Origin: Streptomyces neyagawaensis | GTDB taxonomy: Bacteria > Actinomycetota > Actinomycetes > Streptomycetales > Streptomycetaceae | Assembly: GCF_023516595.1 (NCBI RefSeq) | Contig: NZ_JAMGBG010000117.1 | Span: forward strand, 1-64,000 | Reading direction: 5' to 3' | DNA length: 64,000 nt | In this document: piece after piece, positions 24,095 to 32,372 of the stretch | How positions within the stretch are numbered: position 1 is the first letter of the stretch | How the letters are laid out: each line of letters opens with the position of its first letter | Program-made: the position numbers and the translations under genes | Notes under the pieces: generated by a model | Seen by the model: only the letters and a program-made list of their open reading frames with translations | Databases searched by the model: none | Told to the model about the DNA's origin: nothing

Positions 24095-25318
24095 TCAGGC
24101 GATCACACCGTCCCGGCGCAGCGCTGCGATCTCGTCGCCCGTCATCCCCACGGCGCGCAGCAGCGACTCGGTGTGCTCCCCGAGCGCGGGTACCGCCCCC
24201 ATCCGTGCCTCGTCCCCGCCCGGCAGCGTGATGGGCGGCAGCAGCGCCCTGAGCGGCCCCACCGGTGACCCCACTTCCCGCCACCGGTCCCGGGCCGCCA
24301 GCTGCGGATGCTCCGCCAGGTCGTGCACGTCCCGCAGACGTGCGCACGCGATCCCGGCCGCCTCCAGTCGCGCCACCGCCTCGTCCGCGTCCAGGACGCC
24401 CAGCGCCTTCGCCACCGCCTCGTCCGTACGGTCCCGGTGCGCGACCCGGGCCGGGTTGGTCGCGAACGCCGGATCATCGGCCAACTCGGGCCGCCCCAGC
24501 ACCTGTTCGGTGAGCCGTCGCCACTCGCGGTCGTTCTGCACCGACAGCAGCACCCGGCCGCCGTCCGCCGTCGGGTAGGCGTCGTAGGGCGCGATCACCG
24601 CGTGCGCGAGGCCCGTCCGCACCGGGGGAGTGCCGCCGTGCAGGGTGTGGTGCAGCGGGTGCCCCATCCACTCGGCGAGCGCCTCCAGCATCGACACCTC
24701 CACCGGCCCGCCCCGCCCGGTGGTGCCCCGGCGGACGAGCGCCGCGAGGACCCCCGAGAACGCGTACATCCCGGCGGCGATGTCCGCCGCCGGGATGCCC
24801 GCCTTCACCGGCTGCTCCGGGGTGCCCGTCACCGACACCAGCCCGGCCTCGCACTGCACGAGCATGTCGTACGCCCGCTTGTCCGCGTACGGCCCGCAGG
24901 CCCCGTAGCCGGAGATGTCCACCGCGATCAGCCGGGGGTGCGCGGCGCACAGGGTGGCGGCGTCCAGACCGAGCCGGGCCGCCGCGCCGTGCGCGAGGTT
25001 CTGCACGAACACGTCCGCGTCCGTCACCAGCCGCCGGACGACGTCCAGGCCGCGCGGTTCCTTCAGGTCGAGGGCGAGGGACTCCTTGCCCCGGTTGCAC
25101 CACACGAAATGGGAGGCGAGGCCCCGCGCGGCGGTGTCGTAGCCGCGCGCGAAGTCACCGCCGTCCACCCGTTCGACCTTGATCACACGGGCGCCGAGGT
25201 CGGCGAGCTGCCGGGTGGCGAACGGGGCCGCCACGGCCTGCTCGACGGCGACGACGGTGAGGCCGTCGAGGGGCAGGGGGTCGCCGGTGCCGGTCGGTGA
25301 GCGCATGCCGTGGATCAT
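24095..25318 (-). CDS. Family III CoA-transferase (CaiB/BaiF)
   Basis: 407 residues, the usual length. 'LDGLTVVAVEQAVAAPFATRQLADLGARVIKVER' at the N-terminus, 'CNRGKESLALDLKEPRG', and 'DMLVQCEAGLVSVTGTPEQPVKAGIPAADIAAGMYA' with the catalytic Asp in 'AYDML' are diagnostic. It should move CoA between carboxylic acids in the cytoplasm; the acid is unknown. The gene stands alone, between a convergent small gene and a strong terminator. The start could be 25318 or the ATG at 25306; GGGG precedes the former. Confidence 0.92.
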   Translation of the reverse strand: MIHGMRSPTGTGDPLPLDGLTVVAVEQAVAAPFATRQLADLGARVIKVERVDGGDFARGYDTAARGLASHFVWCNRGKESLALDLKEPRGLDVVRRLVTDADVFVQNLAHGAAARLGLDAATLCAAHPRLIAVDISGYGACGPYADKRAYDMLVQCEAGLVSVTGTPEQPVKAGIPAADIAAGMYAFSGVLAALVRRGTTGRGGPVEVSMLEALAEWMGHPLHHTLHGGTPPVRTGLAHAVIAPYDAYPTADGGRVLLSVQNDREWRRLTEQVLGRPELADDPAFATNPARVAHRDRTDEAVAKALGVLDADEAVARLEAAGIACARLRDVHDLAEHPQLAARDRWREVGSPVGPLRALLPPITLPGGDEARMGAVPALGEHTESLLRAVGMTGDEIAALRRDGVIA

Positions 25319-25380
25319 GTCCCCGGCGGGGTGCCGTTGTCAGCAGGGCGTGCCGAGCGTCACGTGCCCCGCCCCGGCGT

Positions 25381-25423
25381 GCCGGCCCCCGGCCCACCCC
25401 GCCGGAGCGGGCCGGGGGCCGGC
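25381..25423 (-). terminator. Terminator of the ABC exporter operon
   Basis: GCCGGCCCCCGGCCC at 25381-25395 is perfectly inverted at 25409-25423 with a 13-base loop, 34 bases past the permease stop. Confidence 0.8.
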
Positions 25424-25456
25424 CGGGTCCGGCCCGTCCCCCGAACGGGCCGGAGG

Positions 25457-26239
25457 TCACCTGGGGCCGGCCGCGTAGGTCCGCACCGCGAGCGGGACGA
25501 ACACCGCGAGGAGGACGGCGCACCAGGCCAGCGAACCGGCGACCGGGTGGGCGACCGGCCAGGCGGCGCCGTCGGGGACGGGTGCGTTCCCGAACAGGTC
25601 GCGCAGGGCCGTGGTGACCGCACTGATCGGGTTCCACTCTGCGGCGGTGCGCAGCCAGCCCGGCAGACCCTCGGTCGGGATGTACGCGCTGGACAGCAGC
25701 GGCAACAGGAAGGTGGCCCCGCCCAGTTGGCCCGCCGCTTCCTCGTTGCGGGTGAGCAGGCCCAGGAAGACACCGATCCACACCGCCGTGAACCGGAACA
25801 GCAGCAGCAGGGCGAACGCGCCGGCCGCCGCGAGCGCGCCGCCCTCGATCCGCCAGCCCACCGCCAGCCCGACCAGCAGGAACGGCACCGTCCCCGCGGC
25901 CGTGAGGACCAGGTCCGCCGCGACCTGGCCGAGCGGGACGGCGGCCCGGCTCATCGGCAGCGTGCGGAAGCGGTCCATAACGCCCCGGTGGGTGTCCTGC
26001 GCGGCCTGGAACATGCCGGTCATGATCCCGCCGGCCGCCGTCGCGACCAGCAGACCGGGCACCAGGAACCGCCGGTACTCCTCGCCCGGCACGGCGAGGG
26101 CGCTGCCGAAGACGTACCCGAAGAACAGCAGCATCGAGATCGGCATCGTCTGGGTGAGGATCAGTAGCCCCGGATTGTTCCGGGCCCGCCGCAGCTGACG
26201 GCCGAGCATGGCCGCGCCGTCGTACGCCAACGCGCTCAT
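25457..26239 (-). CDS. DrrB-like ABC-2 permease
   Basis: 260 residues with six membrane segments and the ABC-2 family block 'GIMTGMFQAAQDTHRGVMDRFRTLPMSRAAVPLGQV', the DrrB signature region. The motif 'STAYIPTEGLPGWL' of relatives appears here as 'SSAYIPTEGLPGWL'. With the adjacent ATPase it should form an exporter for a drug or toxic metabolite. The start overlaps the ATPase stop (ATGA). Confidence 0.93.
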   Translation of the reverse strand: MSALAYDGAAMLGRQLRRARNNPGLLILTQTMPISMLLFFGYVFGSALAVPGEEYRRFLVPGLLVATAAGGIMTGMFQAAQDTHRGVMDRFRTLPMSRAAVPLGQVAADLVLTAAGTVPFLLVGLAVGWRIEGGALAAAGAFALLLLFRFTAVWIGVFLGLLTRNEEAAGQLGGATFLLPLLSSAYIPTEGLPGWLRTAAEWNPISAVTTALRDLFGNAPVPDGAAWPVAHPVAGSLAWCAVLLAVFVPLAVRTYAAGPR

Positions 26240-27213
26240 GCGGCACGCTCCTTGACGTCGGAGTGGTCGGAGTGGTCGGTCGCGGGCGCCTCGGTGAGGC
26301 GGAGGAACACGTCGTCGAGGGTCGGTGGGCGTAGGCTCGCGTCGAGCAACGGCACCCCGGCCGCGTCGAGTTCGCGGACGAGACGGGGAAGCGTCAGCGT
26401 CGGGTCGGGGGAGACCGCGCCGACCGCGTGCCGGTCGTGGTCGAACGACGGCTCGGCCCCGGTGAGTTGGTCGAGGACGCCCGCCGCCGCGACCATCGCG
26501 TCGGCGTGCGCGACGACCACCTCCGCGTACGACCCGATGAGTGCCTTGAGCTGGGGCGGCGAGCCGCTGTGCGCGATCCGGCCCCGGTCCATCAGCACCA
26601 CCTGGTCGGCGAGCCGGTCGGCCTCCTCCAGGTACTGCGTCGTCAGCAGCACGGTCGTTCCCTCCGCCTTCAGGGCGCCCACGGCGTCCCAGATCTGGTT
26701 GCGGCTGACCGGGTCGAGCCCGGTGGTCGGCTCGTCGAGGAACAGCACCGCAGGGTGCCGTATCAGGCTCGCCGCCAGGTCGAGTCGGCGCCTCATCCCG
26801 CCCGAGTACGTGGAGACGGGCCGGTCGGCGGCCTCGGCCAGCCCGAAGCGGTCGAGGAGTTCACCGGCCCGGGCGGCGGTGTCGCGGACGCGGTGCAGCC
26901 GCGCGAACAGCCGTAGGTTCTGCCGTCCCGTGAGGTCCCCGTCCACTGACGCGTACTGTCCGGTCACCCCGATCGCCCGCCGCACGGCCTGCGGCTCCCG
27001 TACGAGGTCGTGCCCCGCGATCCGCGCCGAGCCGGCGTCCGGCCGCAGCAGCGTCGCCAGCAGCCGTACGGCGGTGGTCTTGCCCGCCCCGTTCGGGCCG
27101 AGCATCCCGACCACCGAGCCCCGGGCCACGGCCAGATCCAGGCCGCGGACGGCACGGACATCCCCGAAACGCTTCTCCAGACCTTCACTAAGTACAGCGT
27201 ACGTAGAAGTCAT
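26236..27213 (-). CDS. DrrA-like ABC transporter ATPase
   Basis: 325 residues with Walker A 'GPNGAGKTT', Q-loop 'VTGQYASVDGDLTG', ABC signature 'YSGGMRRRLDLA', Walker B 'VLFLDEPTTGLD' and the DrrA-type C-terminal domain with 'LDDVFLRLT'. It powers the permease encoded next to it. The ATG at 27213 fits the family; an operator for the divergent TetR regulator overlaps codons 3-9. Expression is therefore probably repressed until an inducer is bound. Confidence 0.94.
   Translation of the reverse strand: MTSTYAVLSEGLEKRFGDVRAVRGLDLAVARGSVVGMLGPNGAGKTTAVRLLATLLRPDAGSARIAGHDLVREPQAVRRAIGVTGQYASVDGDLTGRQNLRLFARLHRVRDTAARAGELLDRFGLAEAADRPVSTYSGGMRRRLDLAASLIRHPAVLFLDEPTTGLDPVSRNQIWDAVGALKAEGTTVLLTTQYLEEADRLADQVVLMDRGRIAHSGSPPQLKALIGSYAEVVVAHADAMVAAAGVLDQLTGAEPSFDHDRHAVGAVSPDPTLTLPRLVRELDAAGVPLLDASLRPPTLDDVFLRLTEAPATDHSDHSDVKERAA
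27189..27205. promoter_or_regulatory. TetR operator 1, inside the ATPase gene start
   Basis: TAAGTAC-AGC-GTACGTA: arms of seven with one mismatch. It covers codons 3-9 of the ATPase gene, 43 bases centre to centre from operator 2, about four helical turns. Confidence 0.7.
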
Positions 27214-27231
27214 GGGTCGACCATAGCGCAC

Positions 27232-27248
27232 TACGTACGCTGTACGTA
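27232..27248. promoter_or_regulatory. TetR operator 2, perfect 7-3-7 palindrome
   Basis: TACGTAC-GCT-GTACGTA lies between the divergent ABC exporter and TetR genes. Together with operator 1 it is the expected target of the regulator encoded at 27278. Confidence 0.8.
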
Positions 27249-27277
27249 ACTAGGATGGTGGCCAGAGGTGATGATCG

Positions 27278-27985
27278 ATGGCTGGCCGACCGGCCGTACC
27301 CCACGTGATCTGGGCGCGCCCCGAGCGCACCGGCCGCGGCCCGAGGCCCGCGTTCAGCCGGGCGGACATCGCGGCGGCGGCGGTGCGGCTCGCCGACGAG
27401 GGCGGGCTCGACGCGGTGTCGATGCGGCACGTCGCGGCCGAGCTGGGCTGCGGCACCATGTCGCTCTACAACTACGTGCCGCGCAAGGAGGACCTGTACG
27501 AGCTGATGGTCGACGCCGTCGGCGGCGAGCACGAGCTGTGGGAACCGAGCGGGGACTGGCGGGCCGATCTGCGCCGGGTGGCCCATCAGACACGGGAGCT
27601 GATGCGCCGGCATCCGTGGCTGCCGCGGCTGATGTCACCGGTGTACGGGTTCAGCCCGAACGCGCTGCGATTCCTGGAGCACTGCCTGGCCTGCATGGAC
27701 CCGCTCGACGCCCCGTACGGCACGAAGCTCCAGCTCCTGGCGCTGCTCAACGGGTGTGTGACGACATACGTCGCGAACGAGCTGGCGACGGCGGAGCGGA
27801 CGCGCGCGCTGCCGTGGTCCGAGGAGCAGGAGAACCAGGTGCGGATCGCGTACCTGGGCGGACAGATCGCCTCCGGGGCGTATCCGCGGATGGCGGCGGC
27901 GTTCACGGAGGACGCGGGGCCGATCGATCTGGAGGCCGTCTTCGCGTGGATGCTGGACAGGGTGCTGGACTCGTTCGCTCCCTGA
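27278..27985 (+). CDS. TetR-family repressor of the ABC exporter
   Basis: 235 residues. The N-terminal helix-turn-helix is 'AAAVRLADEGGLDAVSMRHVAAELGCGTMSLYNYVPRKEDLYELM' and the C-terminal half is the ligand-binding domain of the TetR_C subgroup that often sits beside DrrAB-like exporters. It is divergent from the exporter genes, with two matching palindromes in the 64-base gap and the exporter's first codons, so control of both genes is likely. AGAGGTGAT precedes the ATG. Confidence 0.92.
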   Translation: MAGRPAVPHVIWARPERTGRGPRPAFSRADIAAAAVRLADEGGLDAVSMRHVAAELGCGTMSLYNYVPRKEDLYELMVDAVGGEHELWEPSGDWRADLRRVAHQTRELMRRHPWLPRLMSPVYGFSPNALRFLEHCLACMDPLDAPYGTKLQLLALLNGCVTTYVANELATAERTRALPWSEEQENQVRIAYLGGQIASGAYPRMAAAFTEDAGPIDLEAVFAWMLDRVLDSFAP

Positions 27986-28009
27986 TGCCGCGCCGGGCGG
28001 CGGGGCCGC

Positions 28010-29203
28010 TCACAGCAGGGTGAACTGGCCTTCCGGGCCCTCCTCGTCGTGGTCCAGCACCGAGGCCGGCCTGCGCGCCGACTCCACGACGGGGAGGACG
28101 CCGGCCGTGCGCAGGTCCGCCGTCGTGAGGTGGTCCTTCACCGTCAACCCGTCCAGCTCCGGACGCAGTTCGGCGAGCAGTGCCAGGACCGTGATCAGCT
28201 CCAGGAGTTCCGACGTCCAGCTCTGGGGCCAGGTCGAGGGACGTACGGCCTCCAGGGTGCCCGGGTCGGCGGGCTCCGTGCGGCGGGCGAACCACGCGTC
28301 GAGGACGCGGACACCGCCGACGTGGAAGTCCCAGGCCCCGGCGGGCACCGGTGAGACGCGGCCCTCGTCGAGGAGGAGCGCCTCCTCGTCGGGGTCGTAG
28401 CGCAGCTCCACGGGGCGGGCCGGGAGCGGGGCGCGGACGTAGGGGCGCCGGCCGCCGGGGAGCTTGGGGCGGTCGCCGTCGCGGCGCATCAGCCAGCGGG
28501 CGCGGCGGCCCAGCCCGACGCCCCGGGACCAGATGTCGGGGTCCGCGGTGAGCGGGACCTCGATGCCCCCGGGGCCCGGACGCGCGGTCGCCAGGATCCA
28601 GCCGAGGACGTCCAGGGGTTCGACGCGGTCGGCGCCGACGCGGTCGGCGAGGAACTCCGTGAGACCGGGGGCCAGGTTGGGTTCCCGGCCGCCGGGCCGC
28701 CGGTACAGGGGGCGGACCCGGCCGGGGCGCGGACCGTGCGGGGGAGTCAGCGGAAGGACCGCCGTGGCGAGGAGCGGCGGCCCGGACGGTTCGGGCGCGG
28801 GCGTCTGCTCCACCACGAACACCTGGTGCTCGTCCACGACCCGCCACAGCTCGGGGCGGGCCGCGTCGATCAGGCGGTGGTCGGGGATGAGCCACTGCTC
28901 GTCGAAGGGCGCGGCGAGGACCCGTACCGGCTCGGGGCACGGGCCCGACTCGCGGGCCAGCCGCCCGGTGCCGCCGGACCGGCCCGGCAGTCCCGGGACG
29001 GCGGACGTGAGGGTGCGGGAGCGCGTGGGGCCGAACAGGGCCTCGCGGTCCGGGCCCTCCGCCTTCAGCAACGCGTCCCATCGGGCCCTCAGGGACGCCG
29101 CGTCCGGCGCCGCCGGCCACGCCCGGCCCAGCCGGGGCGGTGCGACGGACCACGGCATGAGGTCCGCCAGGAGCGGAGCGTCGTCGTGCGTCACGCTGGG
29201 CAT
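28010..29203 (-). CDS. Type ISP specificity-domain-like protein (orphan)
   Basis: 397 residues beginning MPSVTHDDAPLLADLMPWSVAPPRLGR. From memory, Streptomyces proteins of this kind are annotated as type ISP restriction/modification enzymes because they resemble the C-terminal target-recognition part. Here there is no helicase motif, nuclease motif or methyltransferase motif (no DPPY-type or FxGxG), so it cannot be a complete ISP enzyme. It is soluble and rich in Arg/Pro. Only 12 bases separate it from the GntR gene upstream, so it may be cotranscribed with it. GAGG precedes the ATG. Function is unknown. Confidence 0.65.
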   Translation of the reverse strand: MPSVTHDDAPLLADLMPWSVAPPRLGRAWPAAPDAASLRARWDALLKAEGPDREALFGPTRSRTLTSAVPGLPGRSGGTGRLARESGPCPEPVRVLAAPFDEQWLIPDHRLIDAARPELWRVVDEHQVFVVEQTPAPEPSGPPLLATAVLPLTPPHGPRPGRVRPLYRRPGGREPNLAPGLTEFLADRVGADRVEPLDVLGWILATARPGPGGIEVPLTADPDIWSRGVGLGRRARWLMRRDGDRPKLPGGRRPYVRAPLPARPVELRYDPDEEALLLDEGRVSPVPAGAWDFHVGGVRVLDAWFARRTEPADPGTLEAVRPSTWPQSWTSELLELITVLALLAELRPELDGLTVKDHLTTADLRTAGVLPVVESARRPASVLDHDEEGPEGQFTLL

Positions 29204-29215
29204 CGTACGACCTCG

Positions 29216-29965
29216 TCAGTGGGCGTCGAGGGTGACCGTGAAGGAGAAGCGGTCGCCGCGGTAGTGGATGACCGCGACGTCCAGGACGCGGCCCGACTCG
29301 TCGTAGGTGACGCCCGTGTAGTGCAGGATCGGGCTGAGCAGGGGGATCTGGAGCAGGCGGGCGGTCTCCGGGTCCGCGAGGCGGGCCTCGACGGTGTCGG
29401 TGATCCGGCCGATGGCCACGCCCACGGCGTCCCGGAGCACCTTGGTCATCGGCCAGCGGAGCAGGTCCTTCCCGTCGATGCGTTCGGCCAGCTCGGGGCG
29501 GACGTAGTTGCGGGCGTGATTGGTGGGTTCCCCCGTCCGCTCGTCGCCGCGCAGCCGGTGATAGGTGGCCACCTCCGTCAAGTCGGGGAAGTAGTCCGAG
29601 AGTTCACCCGGCAGGGGGGTGCTGCCCTGGTCCAGCAGCTCGGTCGTCATACCGGACTGCTGGGCCACGATCGCGTCCACCGAGCCGAGCAGCCGCACCG
29701 GCGTGCCCCGTTGCGCGCCCGGCTCGATGAACGTGCCGCGCCGCCGGTGCCGGCTGATCAGCCCCTCCTCCTCCAGCTCCTTCAGCGCCTGCCGCATGGT
29801 CAACACGCTCACGCCGTAGTGCCCGGCCAGCTGCTCCTCGGTGGGCAGGCGCAGCGGATCGTGGGGCGACCGGCCCAGTATCGAGGCGCGCAGGGACTGC
29901 GAGACCTGATACCAGAGAGGCAGCTTGCGGTTCAGGACGATCGAGTCCGGGGCGAAGGAGGTCAC
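29216..29965 (-). CDS. GntR/HutC-type regulator with UTRA domain
   Basis: 249 residues. The winged helix is 'PLWYQVSQSLRASILGRSPHDPLRLPTEEQLAGHYGVSVLTMRQALKELEEEGLISRHRRRGTFI'; the rest is a UTRA ligand-binding domain ('TNHARNYVRPELAERI … ILHYTGVTYDESGRVLDVAVIHYRGDRFSFTV'). It sits 28 bases after homogentisate dioxygenase in the same direction, so it may control aromatic amino-acid breakdown. It starts with GTG at 29965. Confidence 0.9.
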   Translation of the reverse strand: MTSFAPDSIVLNRKLPLWYQVSQSLRASILGRSPHDPLRLPTEEQLAGHYGVSVLTMRQALKELEEEGLISRHRRRGTFIEPGAQRGTPVRLLGSVDAIVAQQSGMTTELLDQGSTPLPGELSDYFPDLTEVATYHRLRGDERTGEPTNHARNYVRPELAERIDGKDLLRWPMTKVLRDAVGVAIGRITDTVEARLADPETARLLQIPLLSPILHYTGVTYDESGRVLDVAVIHYRGDRFSFTVTLDAH

Positions 29966-29993
29966 GACGCTATCCGTACCCGGCCCGGCGCGG

Positions 29994-31319
29994 TCAGCGC
30001 AACGGACCGAAGTGACGCTGGAGGCCCGACCACACGTCGTCGTACCCCTGCTGGAGATGGTCCGCCCCGGCCGCCTGCGCGGTCGTCAGGATCGGCCACC
30101 GCGTCTCGAACATGAAGGCAAGCCCGTCGTCGACCTTCTGCGGCGTCAGCTCGGCGGCGCTCGCCCGGTCGAAGGTCTCCCGGTCGGGGCCGTGCGCGGA
30201 CATCATCGTGTGCAGCGAACCGCCCCCGGGCACGAAACCCCCTTCCCCGGCCGTCTTGGCGTCGTACGCGCCCTCGATGAGGCCCATGTACTCGCTCATC
30301 ACGTTCCGATGGAAGTACGGAGGCCGGAACGTGTCCTCGCCCACCAGCCAGCGCGGCGCGAACACCACGAAGTCCACACCGGCCAGCCCCGGGGTGTCCG
30401 ACGGCGAGGTCAGGACGGTGAAGATCGACGGGTCCGGGTGGTCGTACGAGATCGAGCCGATGACATTGAAGCGACGCAGGTCGTAGACGTACGGCGTGTA
30501 GTTTCCGTGCCAGGCCACCACGTCGAGCGGCGAGTGGTCGTAGGTGGCCGTCCAGAGGTTCCCGCAGAACTTGTTCACCACCTCCACCGGGCCCTCCACG
30601 TCCTCGTACGCTGCCACCGGCGCCCGGAAGTCACGGGGGTTCGCCAGGCCGTTGGCGCCGATCGGGCCGAGGTCGGGCAGCCGGAAGGGGGCGCCGTAGT
30701 TCTCGCAGACGTAGCCGCGGGCGGTGCCGTCGAGGAGCTCGACACGGAAGCGGACCCCGCGCGGGACGAGGGCGACCTCGCCGGGCTCCGCGTGGAGCAG
30801 ACCGAACTCGGTGCGCAGAAGCAGGCCGCCGCGCTCCGGGACGATCAGCAGCTCGCCGTCGGCGTCGCTGAAGACCCGCTCCATGGAGGACGTGGCGTGG
30901 TACAGGTGCACGGCCATGCCGGCGCGCTGGGCCGCGTCGCCGTTCCCGCCGAGCGTCCACAGGCCGGCGAGGAAGTCCGTGCCCGCCGGGGGCTCCGGCA
31001 GGGGGTTCCAGCGCAGCCGGTTGGGGTCGGGGACCGTCTCGGTGAAGGGGGCCGTGCGCAGCGCGCCGTTGTCCGTGCGGGTGAAGGCCGGGTGCGCGGC
31101 CGACGGGCGGACGCGGTAGAGCCAGGAGCGGCGGTTGTGTGCCCTCGGCTCGGTGAAGGCGGTGCCGCTGAGCTGCTCCGCGTACAGGCCGAGCGGGGCG
31201 CGCTGGGGTGAGTTGCGGCCCTCGGGCAGCGCGCCCGGGACCGCCTCCGAGGCGTGCTCGTTGCCGAAACCGGAGAGGTACTCCAGTCCCTCGGCGGTCT
31301 TCCTCGCGTCCCCGCTCAT
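29994..31319 (-). CDS. hmgA: Homogentisate 1,2-dioxygenase
   Basis: 441 residues, full length. 'YLSGFGNEHASEAVPGALPEGRNSPQ' opens the protein exactly as in HmgA. 'WHGNYTPYVYDLRRFN', 'FRPPYFHRNVMSEYMGLIEG' with the His and Glu iron ligands, and 'SLHTMMSAHGPD' with the other His are all present. It opens the ring of homogentisate to maleylacetoacetate in Tyr/Phe catabolism, in the cytoplasm. GAGGGAG precedes the ATG at 31319. The gene is divergent from a TetR gene about 300 bases away. Confidence 0.97.
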   Translation of the reverse strand: MSGDARKTAEGLEYLSGFGNEHASEAVPGALPEGRNSPQRAPLGLYAEQLSGTAFTEPRAHNRRSWLYRVRPSAAHPAFTRTDNGALRTAPFTETVPDPNRLRWNPLPEPPAGTDFLAGLWTLGGNGDAAQRAGMAVHLYHATSSMERVFSDADGELLIVPERGGLLLRTEFGLLHAEPGEVALVPRGVRFRVELLDGTARGYVCENYGAPFRLPDLGPIGANGLANPRDFRAPVAAYEDVEGPVEVVNKFCGNLWTATYDHSPLDVVAWHGNYTPYVYDLRRFNVIGSISYDHPDPSIFTVLTSPSDTPGLAGVDFVVFAPRWLVGEDTFRPPYFHRNVMSEYMGLIEGAYDAKTAGEGGFVPGGGSLHTMMSAHGPDRETFDRASAAELTPQKVDDGLAFMFETRWPILTTAQAAGADHLQQGYDDVWSGLQRHFGPLR

Positions 31320-31623
31320 GATCGCTCCCTCGCGCTCCTGATTCCTATGCATCACCGTAGGATTTGGGTCGGGCGGGCGCAAGAGGGCCGATGGCCGGAC
31401 CACGGCAAGCCGCGGCCTCGGTGTCGCCACATCGGGTGCCATCGGGCGGCGGCGGAGAACCGGAGTCGGGGTGGATCCGTCTTGTCAGTGCGGTGCTCTA
31501 CGCTCCCGGCAGGGCCCGGACGTGCGGATGTTCGTCGTCCGCGGTGTTCGACCGCTGAGCGGGAGTGGCGGTACCGGCCGTACCTGTATCCGGAAGCTCA
31601 TCGGACCTCGGCGGAAAGGCATC
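31320..31623. promoter_or_regulatory. Divergent control region, hmgA / TetR
   Basis: 304 bases with no gene. Near hmgA, TTCCTA at 31342-31347 and TAGGAT at 31358-31363 form an imperfect dyad, with the inner TCCTA/TAGGA exact, in the position expected for an hmgA operator or core promoter. No clear promoter is seen for the TetR gene. Confidence 0.4.
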
Positions 31624-32241
31624 ATGAAGCCCGTGTCCCAGGCGACCTCCTTGCGCCGTGCACCCGTGCAGCGGCGCAGTGCCGAACGACTGACCAGGAT
31701 CCTCGACGCCTGCGCCGACCTCCTCGACGAGGTGGGCTACGACGCGCTGAGCACCCGTGCCGTGGCGTTGCGCGCGGGTGTGCCCATCGGCTCCGTCTAC
31801 CGCTTCTTCGGCAACAAGCGCGCGATGGCCGACGCGCTCGCCGAACGCAACCTCGCCCGCTTCACCGAACGCGTCGGACGCCGCCTGGAGGGCACCGGCG
31901 ACCGGGACTGGCGCACCGCCATGGACGCCGTCCTCGACGAGTACCTCGACATGAAGCGCCACGCCCCCGGCTTCGCCCTCATCGACTTCGGCAACCAGAT
32001 CCCCGTCGGCGGCAGCCGCCAGGAACCCAACACCCGCGTCGCCGACCGCCTCTCCGAGCTGCTCTCCGACTACATCGGCCGCACCCCCGACGAGGACCTG
32101 CGCCGTATCTTCCTCATCGCCGTCGAGACCGCCGACACCCTCGTCCACCTCTCCTTCCGGGTCTCCCCCGAGGGGGACCCGCGGATCATCGAGGAGATGC
32201 GGCAGCTGCTGAGGGCCTATCTCGCGCGTGTCCTGGACTGA
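31624..32241 (+). CDS. TetR-family regulator
   Basis: 205 residues. Helix-turn-helix: 'ERLTRILDACADLLDEVGYDALSTRAVALRAGVPIGSVYRFFGNKRAMADALAERN'. The C-terminal domain is all-helical and unassigned. The next gene is a molybdopterin oxidoreductase, and an 8-2-8 palindrome lies between them, so it may control that enzyme. The ATG at 31624 follows GGAAAGG. Confidence 0.9.
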   Translation: MKPVSQATSLRRAPVQRRSAERLTRILDACADLLDEVGYDALSTRAVALRAGVPIGSVYRFFGNKRAMADALAERNLARFTERVGRRLEGTGDRDWRTAMDAVLDEYLDMKRHAPGFALIDFGNQIPVGGSRQEPNTRVADRLSELLSDYIGRTPDEDLRRIFLIAVETADTLVHLSFRVSPEGDPRIIEEMRQLLRAYLARVLD

Positions 32242-32279
32242 CCGGATCCGCCCCGATCCGGTTCGCCCCTCCCGCTGAT

Positions 32280-32297
32280 GCATACCGGTCGGTATGC
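32280..32297. promoter_or_regulatory. TetR-type operator before the oxidoreductase gene
   Basis: GCATACCG-GT-CGGTATGC is a perfect 18-base palindrome, 76 bases upstream of the GTG start. Its CATACCG arm is shared with operators at 42994 and 63068. Confidence 0.65.
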
Positions 32298-32372
32298 TCG
32301 GCTGCGGCGCCGCGCCCTCCGAACGCGCGGCGCCCGTCCGAGCGCCAACGCCGTCGCCCTCCGGGAGGACCC

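Noticed and set aside
31254..32372. N-terminal extension of the molybdo-enzyme to 1,124 residues
   Set aside because: It crosses the hmgA start and the whole TetR gene; the Fe-S domain begins right after the GTG at 32373.
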